Assembly: GCF_009870125.1 (NCBI RefSeq)
Contig: NC_046683.1
Span: forward strand, 28,176,129-28,240,128
DNA length: 64,000 bases
DNA from: Drosophila pseudoobscura
Lineage: Eukaryota > Arthropoda > Insecta > Diptera > Drosophilidae
Direction: 5' to 3'
Shown here: positions 30,802 through 39,387 of the stretch, piece by piece
Layout: each line of letters begins with the position of its first letter
How positions within the stretch are numbered: position 1 is the stretch's first letter
Program-made: the position numbers and the translations under genes
The notes under the pieces: model-generated
Told to the model about the DNA's origin: nothing
Databases searched by the model: none
The model's input: only the letters and a program-made list of their open reading frames with translations

Positions 30802-32244
30802 ATGGAGGCGAAGAAGGATGAAGCACGGGTTGGGATGTCAACCCAAACGTCGGTGGAAAGCGTGACTGCTACCACCGGCGGGCACGGGGAGGAGCAGTCC
30901 TCTCTGCGTGTCGCCAGCGGTCACACCTCAGACTTGGCGGGAGCAGGCCAGGTCAGTTGTAAAGCTACTGCCACAACAACAACAACAAAAACAACTCACT
31001 CCGTGCCCTGCAAGTTGAGCCGCACAGATGCCGTAGTCGATACAGACACGGATCTGGAGAGCGTGCTCTCTCTAAGCAGGACGGACGAAGAGAGCCTTCT
31101 CCGCTCGCCGGAACCAGGCACCAGCTCCCTGCGTAGGGAAGGGCCGAAGCGTTCCAAGGAGGGGATGAAGGCCAAGGCGCAATACAAAGCGGCCCTCAAC
31201 ATAAAAAGCCGGCTGCAAGGCAAAGCAGACATCTCCCAGGAGGAGAAGGTCAAGCTAGCCTGGGCCGAGCAGAGAGTAGAGGAGGGTCGGCTACACTATG
31301 CCCAGATGCCACAGATGAGGGCGTCGAATGGCGAATATGCCAATAAGGTGGAGGAGATGATGGCCACCAAGAGGCAACGCTCGACTGAGAGTGCCATTAA
31401 GGACACTCCAGCGAGCAAGCGGCAACGCGGGCCCAGGAGTGCAGCCCCTCCACCGAAAGCGGCCAAGAAGCCGAAAGCGAAGGTCAGCGAGGTGACCAAA
31501 CGACACCTGATCGTGGCACTCATTGACCGCAGCGAAGAAAACGGCAAGATGTCAGCGGCACAGTGGAAGCTGGTGCACGCGCGTCTTGTCGACGCACTCT
31601 TTGCACAGATGGAGGAAGACCCCGCGGCCCCAATGCCCACGTTCGATGGTGCTGGGTGGCTAAATGGGGTTAAGATCCTGAAGTGCAATGATGACCCAAC
31701 CCTAAGGTGGCTGACGCGTACGGTCTGCCAACTGGAGGCGATGTGGGAGGGGGCCAAGCTGGAGGTTGTGGACCGGGAGCTTATCCCATCCAAGCCTAAG
31801 GCGAAGGTACTCTTCCCCATCACGATCCAGGGGGACCGAGCGCTGAAGCTCCTTCAGCGGCAAAACGCGGACGTGCCAACGGCCGACTGGAGGATCCTAC
31901 ACATTGGTAGCCCACTACCCAACGAGGGGGGCCAGTGTGTGATCCTCCAAATAAACAAGGAAGCAGAGGATCTGCTATACCCCAAGTTCGGGAAGATGGC
32001 GTGGGGCATGGGTAGCGTCTACCTGCGCCTCAAAAAGCGCCACCCTGAGGACAAGGACGCGCATACCCTGCAGGCAGGCGAGGTGGAAAAGGACCTAGGT
32101 CTCGAGTCCATCGTGGAGGCCGCCCAGGGTCTTGCGCTTGAAGATGAAGAAGAGGAAGACGGTGACCTGACGCTGGTAGTCAACCCGTCAGGTGCAAGCG
32201 AGCCAGCCACCCATGCTGAGTGTGCTGCAGCTCAACTTGCATAA
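30802..32244 (+). CDS. LOA3 ORF1 (Gag-like nucleic-acid-binding protein)
   Basis: Intact 480-residue ORF starting MEAKKDEARVGM. The N-terminal third is Ser/Thr-rich and low in complexity. Residues ~150-215 are basic (KRQRGPRSAAPPPKAAKKPK). Residues ~220-410 form the conserved domain starting TKRHLIVALIDRSEENG, which I associate with DUF4780. The C-terminus is acidic (LEDEEEEDGD). LINE ORF1 proteins coat element RNA and travel with it to the nucleus. Its end overlaps the ORF2 ATG by 32 nt in a different frame, suggesting ORF2 is translated by reinitiation or a similar process. The copy at 60113 is identical as far as I can see. Confidence 0.92.
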   Translation: MEAKKDEARVGMSTQTSVESVTATTGGHGEEQSSLRVASGHTSDLAGAGQVSCKATATTTTTKTTHSVPCKLSRTDAVVDTDTDLESVLSLSRTDEESLLRSPEPGTSSLRREGPKRSKEGMKAKAQYKAALNIKSRLQGKADISQEEKVKLAWAEQRVEEGRLHYAQMPQMRASNGEYANKVEEMMATKRQRSTESAIKDTPASKRQRGPRSAAPPPKAAKKPKAKVSEVTKRHLIVALIDRSEENGKMSAAQWKLVHARLVDALFAQMEEDPAAPMPTFDGAGWLNGVKILKCNDDPTLRWLTRTVCQLEAMWEGAKLEVVDRELIPSKPKAKVLFPITIQGDRALKLLQRQNADVPTADWRILHIGSPLPNEGGQCVILQINKEAEDLLYPKFGKMAWGMGSVYLRLKKRHPEDKDAHTLQAGEVEKDLGLESIVEAAQGLALEDEEEEDGDLTLVVNPSGASEPATHAECAAAQLA

Positions 32245-35200
32245 AAGCAAGGTAGCGTCGGCGGAGCTCCTCATCGCCATGGAGCAAGGGCTCGCCGACA
32301 TAGCTCTAGTCCAGGAGCCCTGGATTGCGACAGGCAATTCAGTGGCCGGACTAAAGTCCTCAAATCATAACCTGTTCTACTCAACATCGGTAAGCAGGAG
32401 CAGAACCGTCGTACTCGTACGAAAGGGAATCCATGCTTACCTTATGTCTCATTACAGCACGGATGACCTGACGGTTGTGATGCTGGAAAGTGAGGAAAAG
32501 CGCCTTCTGGTGGCTTCCTGCTACATGGCTCACGACAGACCCGCACCACCCGACGAACTCAGGAGCCTGGTGACAGAAGCCGGCACCAAAAACTATCAAC
32601 TCGTCATCGGAACGGACGCCAACGCCCACCATAATGTGTGGGGAAGCACCGACATCAATGACAGAGGTGAGTCACTCTTAGACTTTATACTAGCAACTAA
32701 TCTATATATAGCAAACGTTGGGGAGGAGCACACCTTCGTAGGTCCGACCTCATCCAACGTGCTAGACCTAACACTTGCAATGGGAAACAGTACTACGGTA
32801 TCTAGCTGGAGGGTCCTCGATAGACCATCCTTCTCAGACCATAAGTACATTCAGTTCAAGTGCGAATTCAAACACCTTTCGAAGACAACAGTCTATAGAA
32901 ACCCCCGGAACACAAACTGGGCAAAGTTTAAAAAGACAGTTACTTCGAAGCTCGCGAATCCGGGCTCAGTGAAATCCGCGGAGGATATAGAGAAGTTCCT
33001 AAAGACCCTATCCAACGAGCTACTGAACGCCTACCATGCATCGTGCAAACCCTCGAGAACGAAGAGGAGGTCCAAGCCATTCTGGTGGAACCGAGATCTC
33101 TCTCTCCAAAGGAACAACCTCAAGGAATTCTTCAAGATCGCCAAACAAGCGAACGAGGAGATTGTCAATGAGGAATATAAAATCCTACTTAGGAGCTACA
33201 AGAAGGAAATACGTAAGGCACAAAGGAACTCGTGGAGAAACTTCTGCTCCAACATCGAGAAAGTGCCCGAAACCGCCAGGCTTCGGAAGCTGCTTTCAAA
33301 GCAGCCCACAGTACAGAGCCAACTAAAACTAGACAACGGACAGTGGACAGAGGGCAGCAAAGAAGCCCTAACAGCACTAATGGAGGCGCACTTCCCTGGA
33401 TGCACCGAGGTCACTGACGCCAAGGAGCATCAGGACCTAGCAACCGAGGAACAACACCCTCCAATAGGTCTGTTAACCACTAAGAGAATACACTGGGCCA
33501 TAGACTCCTTCGCGGGCATAAAAGCACCAGGACTGGACGGGATATTCCCAGCCATGATGCAGTTGACCAAAGAGGTTATCACCCCATGGCTCCTCGCAAT
33601 ATACTCAGCATGCCTAAGTACGGGCTATATCCCCATCCAATGGAGAACCTCGAGAGTTGTCTTCCTCCCTAAGGCAGGAAAGTGCAGCCACGTGAGTCCC
33701 AAGGACTACAGACCGATAAGCCTTACCTCCTTTATACTAAAAACACTAGAAAAGCTGTTGGATTTGCACATCAGGAATGAGGTAGAGGGACTGATGTCAA
33801 CAAACCAACACGCCTACACTAAAGGGAAATCAGTGGAGACGGCACTACACTCGCTAGTAGCCACCATCGAGAGCGCCCTTCACAACAAAAAGTATGCTTT
33901 GGGAGCATTTGTGGACATCTCAGGAGCATTCAACAACGTGGCCACAACCGCAATAACAAGTCGCCTAGAAGCGAATAACATACACCCTGCAATCAACGTC
34001 TGGATCAAAAACCTAAGTTGCAGACGGGTGCAATCGGAGTGGGGCACTGCTTCCATGGTAAAGGGGGCACACAGAGGCACACCTCAGGGTGGAGTCCTGT
34101 CGCCACTACTGTGGAATCTGGTGGTCGACGACCTCATCAAGAGATTTGAAAGGAAGGCCCCAAAGATAACGGCTTATGCAGATGACATAAGCATACTTAT
34201 TACGGGTGTATGTCCATCGACCCTCAGCTCCTTAATGGAACGTACACTCAGGGAGATACGTGAGTGGGCGGAAGAGGTAGGACTCAGTATCAACGCGGAC
34301 AAGACGGACCTCATCCTCTTTACCAAGAGGTACAAGGTACCGATATGGACCCCCCCGAAAATTGACCAAACTAGGCTGACCCCAAAATCACAGGTGAAAT
34401 ACCTAGGCACAGTACTGGACAGCAAGCTGTCATGGAAGCCCAATGTAGTGGAAAGGGTGAAGAAGGCTACCATTGCGCTTTATGCATCCAAGAAGATGCT
34501 CAGCAGCACATGGGGCCTGTCACCTGCTCTAATGCACTGGATCTACATCTCGGTGGTGCGACCAACTCTGCTGTATGGAGCCTTAGTGTGGTGGCAGGCT
34601 ACTGAAAAGAAGACATACCATAAGCTTATGGAGAAGACTCAGCGACAGGCTCTGCTCTGTATTACAGGGGCGCTGAGGTCAACCCCAACAAAAGCACTCG
34701 AAACCATACTCGGAATCGACCTCCTGGACATTCAAGCTCGCCTGATTGCGGGAAAGGCAGCACAACGCCTCATAGCATCAGGAAATCTATCGCCACAAGG
34801 ATACGGGCACAGTTCAATCGGCAGGGAAATGACCAGATCAACTGACTACATGACCCCCCAAACTTGCCTTGACGTCAAAACAACCACATCTCTGGGACCT
34901 GAAGACTGGAAGATTGGAAGGGACCAAACTGAGCACCTCAATATATACACAGACGGCTCCAAGATGGACGGAGGAGTAGGAGCGGGCCTATACTGCACAG
35001 ACCCCGTGATAAGGCTGTCGTATAAGCTACCCGACCCATGCAGCATATTCCAGGCAAGTTTTTGCCATCGGGAAAGCAGCGGAGGTCGCTCTCCGCACAG
35101 AACGAACACACGATGCGGTCAACCTATTCGTCGACAGCTAAGCGGCGATAAAATCCATGCAGTCGTCCGTGGTCTGTTCCAGAAGTGTCTTGGCGAGCAG

Positions 35201-35792
35201 GGAGGCATTAGACATCCTAAGCACGACAAAGACAGTGCGGATCTATTGGGTTCCCAGCCACCAGGGCATCGAAGGAAACGAAGCGGCGGACGTACTAGCT
35301 AAGGAAGGCGTCGGGCTGGAGAATAGGAGAACCGAGAACGTGCCTGTCTCCCTCAGAACGCTGCAAGGCGATCTAGAGAAGCAGGCTAGAACACAGACTG
35401 ATAGCAGGTGGAGGAGTACCACCACCTGCAGAACCTCGAAGATAATGTGCAAGGAGCGCAACGAGAAACTTAGCCACTACCTACTGCATCTACCACGAAA
35501 GGACTGCAGACTGATGGTGGGAATACTAACAGGTCACTGTCTGGCTGCTGCACATGCAGCAAAGCTAGGCATCACCAACAGAGACAGTTGCAGGAAATGT
35601 GAGGAACCTGGGGCTATCGAAACCCTGGAACATCTCATCTGCAACTGTCCGGCTCTCTCAAGGGCAAGGAGGAGATACCTGGGCGCCCCAGTGTTGGCAT
35701 CACTGGAAGATGCCTCCAAAAGGACGCCTCAGGAACTGCTGGCCTATGCTAAAAACACCTCGATTCTCGGGGACTTTTTAAAACCACATTAA
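32213..35792 (+). pseudogene. LOA3 ORF2: endonuclease, RT, RNase H (broken only in RNase H)
   Basis: The ATG at 32213 (MLSVLQLNLHKSK) starts a frame open to 35302. Domains in order: APE endonuclease, residues 1-230 (VQEPW, GTDANAHHNVWGS, FSDHKY); RT around residues 440-800 (FVDISGAFNN, GTPQGGVLSPLLWN, AYADDISIL); the start of RNase H (YTDGSKMDGG). Near 35057 the frame shifts, and the RNase H continues in another frame to 35792 with a TAA at about 35141 (after LFVDS). The C-terminal Cys/His cluster (CRKCEEPG...HLICNC) is in 35157-35792. Endonuclease and RT look intact; loss of RNase H would impair but perhaps not abolish a LINE supplied in trans. Confidence 0.92.
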
Positions 35793-35900
35793 CACTCCCG
35801 CGACGGTTCATACACCCCCCCATCCGGATAACTAAGGGCCATATTGGCCTATGCGCGGCCCCGCTGAGGGCCGTCCGGGTTAACCTAACCTAACCTAACC
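35793..35900 (+). other. LOA3 3' UTR and TAACC tail
   Basis: About 80 bp of GC-rich 3' UTR, then four to five TAACC units. LOA2 ends in the same repeats on the minus strand at 4156. LINEs of this group end in short tandem repeats instead of poly(A). Confidence 0.85.
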
Positions 35901-36481
35901 TTTATTTAACTTGACCAGTTAATAACATAGCTGAAATTGGTTCCCAATTCAATGTTAATAAAATATCTTATAAGTATTTATTTAACATGATCACGTAATA
36001 ACATAGCAATATGATGCACACTTACATTCAACATGTTGCCAAGCTGCACATGCTTAAGCAAATGTTAATGCAACATGTTGCGAATTTGGTAATTCAGTCT
36101 AAAAAATCGCTGTCCCGTATCCTTACTACTTGGTGGCGCCACCTATCGGCGATAATGTGAACTAACTTCGATCTCAATCCTGTTTCTCAATCATGTAAAA
36201 TCCTCTCAAATCGATCCTTCGCTCATTTATATTCTCTCTCCTCCCTCTTACTGTCAATGAACCTGTTTTTACGATTGGTCCCGTGTTGCGATTCAAACAA
36301 CCCTCAAACAGGTAGGTCATCCCTTTGTAATGAATCTAATGTGATAGTTTAGAGGTATTTTTTAAGTGTTTCCTGAAAACGGTTTCGATGCCCTTGAACC
36401 TTTCTACTTTCTCTATAATTTATATTCCTCCTTTGTGTACCTAACACTGTGCCATAGCAAAGTGCCTATATAATAACTACT
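35901..36481. other. Element X right arm, no gene
   Basis: LOA target duplication, then AT-rich unique sequence with the CCCAATTCAATGTTAAT repeat at about 35942, then the right TIR from about 36110. Confidence 0.75.
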
Positions 36482-36650
36482 TTCCTATAAAAAACCAATC
36501 TACCAGTTTAACATTTAGGATGAGGATAACCAGGAACACGGCGTTTGCTATGCCTGCGAGAAACAAATTTCTGATGATGATCGAGAAAAATTCTTTGATC
36601 AGTTTACAGGTCAATATGTAGGTCCTATTCATAAGGTGTGTAAACAGACA
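36482..36650 (+). pseudogene. polB: Polinton copy 1 DNA polymerase B, last fragment
   Basis: Aligns with 41166-41333 of copy 2 (GECYACEKQISDD region). It stops at TAAACAGACA (36641-36650), where gypsy copy C sequence starts. Confidence 0.88.
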
Positions 36651-36673
36651 GATTAAATGAATTTGACTTCAAA

Positions 36674-37358
36674 ATGAAATTCTTACCAGGAAAGGAGAAC
36701 CATGTAGCCGATGCGCTATCAAGAGTAAAGATTAACGAAAACCTACTTGGGGAAACCATTAATAGTGATTTTGCAATGGTCCATAGCGCGCAAGAAGATA
36801 ATGCAAATTACATTCCACTTACAGAGCGACCAATCAATTACTATAATAGGCAAATAGAACTGATTAAAGGTAATGAGGATAAGGTAGAAACATCCCACAA
36901 TTTCCACAAGATACTGATAAAAATCACTTATACTGAAATGACAGAGTCATTAGCAAAAGATATAATAAAGGAATATGTGTAAACCAAAAAGAGTGCATTA
37001 TATTTCCATAGTGAAATAGACTTCCCACTGTTCCAAAGGGCATTCCTAAAAATAATCAGTCCCAATCACTTGATGTGAAAATGTGAAAATCGAAATCACT
37101 ACCAGTAAAAACGGAGTTTCTGATGAAGAACGGCTACATAAAACGATCAATGACAAATTAAGAATTATTTCAAGCGAGGATAACATAGAGAACAAGCTCA
37201 CAAAATTCGAGTTAATTCTATACACTTATAATCATAAATCGGTTCATAATACTACAAAAAGATCCCCAGCTGATATCTTCCTGTACGCCGGACTACCAGA
37301 TTATAACACCCAACTGAATAAGGTTAGGAAGATCAACGCTACAAGAATGCACCCCTAG
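36674..37358 (+). pseudogene. gypsy copy C pol tail and integrase C-terminus
   Basis: 36674-36982 matches the end of RNase H and the following linker (FLPGKENHVADALSRVK). 37083-37358 is the integrase C-terminal part (YTYNHKSVHNTTKRSPADIF). The DDE core is missing between them, at the same junction as in copy B. Confidence 0.85.
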
Positions 37359-37460
37359 TTAAAACAAAAACAACCAATCCGTTCAAAATAACAGGGGAAA
37401 TTCGGCAGGTAGACTATAAAACGAAATTCAAAAGAAAGAAGAAGTCTAATAAAAGTAAAT

Positions 37461-38574
37461 ATGATAATTGCAGAGTACCCGAAGAGAGTACTGGGAATCT
37501 GGAGCTACAACATGATTAAGATTATAATCTTACTAATGTTCACCGTCCTACAGTCTACCGGATAGAATATAGAGATAGATCCCATCAACTCAAGGAATAA
37601 ATATCTCATTTTCAAAACAGATACCATTAACATACCCATTAATTATGAATATCATTATTTAACAATTAATATAACAAGAACAGATGAAACATATCAGAGT
37701 TTACTAGACCAGGCAACCCAATTTAATAACGTAATCCAAGTTCAATATTTAGTCGAGACATTGCAACGTGAATTCAACGGCATAAAAATAGCCAAAAGAA
37801 ACAAAAGAGGCCTTTAAATGCAGTAGGCACAATTTATAAATATCTATTTGGAACGTTAGATCATAAAGATGATAAAGTCGAACTAGAAGGGAAAATAGAA
37901 AATCTGGCTAGCCACAGTGTTCAAGCTAACGAATTAAACTTAAAATTTCAAGCAGTAAATTCTGGCATAGAAGTTGTCAATAAATTAAACAAGAATAATG
38001 ATAGAAATAAGCAATTAGAAATACTAATATTTAACCTTCAACATTTTACTGAGTACATAGAGGATATTTAATTAGGCATGCAGCACACCAAAACTTTCAA
38101 ATAAGTTTCATAGAACCCAATATATTGTTAACTTGGAAATTACCACAAACCATATTATACCAAGATTGCCTAAACTAAGAAACAAAAGTAGAAGGCAACG
38201 CAATAATAAAAATAAATAATTGCAGTGTACAATTAAATGAATTCTTAATATCTAACTCAATACCAGAATTTGCACAAAGCATATACATCAAAAATAACGT
38301 AACAAGAATTAAACAATTGTCTTATTTGCAAACCAAAGAAATCGTAATAGAAAATACGCGATTAAATAATGTATTACATGTAAGCTCAATACTGCTATTT
38401 GTCATAATCATAATAGCATTAAGTTACAAATTGTTTAATCTAAGTAAAATCAATAAGCCTAAACCCGACTCCCACATAGAAACATCTTTAGACGAAAACG
38501 GGGAATCCCCAGCGTGCACAGTTTTAGATGCACCTGAACTATATCCAAGGATAATCGCCGGAGAACAGGCTTAA
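37461..38574 (+). pseudogene. env: Errantivirus env (copy C), multiply broken
   Basis: The N-terminus at 37461 has an in-frame TAG near 37562 and a 1-bp loss near 37813, just after the furin-type site. The ectodomain middle is deleted as in copy A. The membrane-anchor end is open at 38317-38574, with a hydrophobic segment around residues 20-40 (SSILLFVIIIIALSYKLF) and a short cytoplasmic tail. It cannot make an envelope protein. Confidence 0.88.
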
Positions 38575-38589
38575 ATCGAACGATGGGGA

Positions 38590-38962
38590 AGTGACATATC
38601 TATAGTCCATGCTCCGGATACCCTTATCTATGTCTGTTACCCTGCACCCACATACTATAAACAATCCAACACCCTCAGCATCGAATCTCATAAACATCCC
38701 ACGCTCGAAGTGGACCACTTGTAGCCGATAGCCGGCAATGTAAACAAACACCCTAAGCTAGGAGTCGAACATAAAACAATAGATGCCGCGTATCCAGCCG
38801 CACTAGAATCACGCCACCCTCCAGAGATCAATTACTAATCGATGCTCAAGAACCACGCCATCATAGCTCACCAATCAGAATTGGGCATAAAACCAAGGAG
38901 GCCATATTTCAGACACCCCCAAGTAAAGCAACAACTTAAACTGGAGAGTCGCATATTTTACT
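38590..38962 (+). repeat. gypsy copy C 3' LTR with internal deletion
   Basis: Starts AGTGACATATC after the purine tract CGATGGGGA and ends TTTTACT. About 300 bp are missing after CAAGTAAAGCAAC relative to copy B. Confidence 0.85.
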
Positions 38963-39387
38963 ATATACATATGTATATAATAAATATAACACATTTAAAC
39001 ACTATTTATTTTCAATGTTTTCTGTTTTACTTTTGATTGGTTGAATTTCACTTCCTCTTATTACAAGAGAATCATAGGATTCGTTTGAAACAGGTTTCTT
39101 CCACGAGAGGATTACACAAAAGGAATAAGTGGATTTCAGGTAGAATAGAGGTTGTAACCTTTCCCTCATATTATTAGATTGACCCAGTAGGAATCGTTTG
39201 AAACAGGTTTGTGAGCAGGTACTGTTGTTTGGGATGTAAAAGATTAAGAAGGTGTTTGGTGGGGGGGGGGGGGGGGGGCCTAAAAAGATACCATTTAAAA
39301 AGGAAACCCTTAGTCCTGTTTTAATAGTGAAAGTGGTTAGTTCGATACAAAAAAAAAATAATAATAAATAAATAAGTAAAACTTAAA
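38963..39387 (+). repeat. Polinton copy 2 left terminal repeat and leader
   Basis: The outer part is inverted at 58581-58773. A run of 18 G at 39261-39278 is absent from the matching place in copy 1. No ORF. Confidence 0.85.

Larger units (their letters stand above)
30533..35900 (+). mobile_element. LOA-clade LINE copy 3 (LOA3), nearly intact
   Basis: Full-length LINE inserted in element X with a 12-bp target duplication TTTATTTAACTT (30521-30532 and 35901-35912; a shared G could extend it). It has a 5' ribozyme-like leader, ORF1, an overlapping ORF2, a short 3' UTR and a 3' tail of TAACC repeats. The only visible damage to coding is in the RNase H domain: a frame break near 35057 and a TAA at about 35141. 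A near-identical copy starts at 59844. Confidence 0.96.
29916..36481. mobile_element. Element X, copy 1: long-TIR non-autonomous transposon carrying LOA3
   Basis: Terminal inverted repeats of about 370 bp (29916-30287 and 36110-36481), starting AGTAGTTATTATATAGG and differing at only a few positions. The flanks are GTCCTA (29910-29915) and TTCCTA (36482-36487). The uninterrupted polymerase gene at 41170 reads GTCCTA once, so a 6-bp target duplication with one later change is the best reading. Without LOA3 it is about 1.19 kb and has no ORF. AG...CT ends, long TIRs and 6-bp duplications are features of Polintons, so X may be a Polinton-mobilised non-autonomous element; this is inference. Confidence 0.8.
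23881..36650 (+). mobile_element. Polinton/Maverick copy 1, left part only, with nested insertions
   Basis: Left end of a Polinton: the terminal-repeat region (23881 to about 24070) and the N-terminal third of the DNA polymerase gene. It is interrupted by a CR1-like LINE plus DINE-like repeat (about 25560-29563) and by element X (29916-36481). It ends abruptly at 36650, joined to gypsy copy C. It aligns throughout with 38963-41335 of copy 2 and shares its inactivating lesions. Confidence 0.9.
36651..38962 (+). mobile_element. gypsy copy C (errantivirus), 5'-truncated
   Basis: Starts in pol after RNase H, carries the same integrase deletion as copy B, then an env with the internal deletion seen in copy A, and an LTR (38590-38962) with an internal deletion. 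It ends at the same Polinton junction as copy B (TTTTACT then ATATACATATG). Confidence 0.9.

Noticed and set aside
30996..31823. Long antisense ORFs opposite LOA ORF1 (and the same at 60307-61134)
   Set aside because: They mirror codon structure of ORF1, have low-complexity Ser/Leu-rich sequence and no recognisable domain.
35876..35900. TAACC repeats as an internal telomere tract
   Set aside because: They sit exactly at the LOA 3' end before the target duplication; the other LOA family ends the same way.
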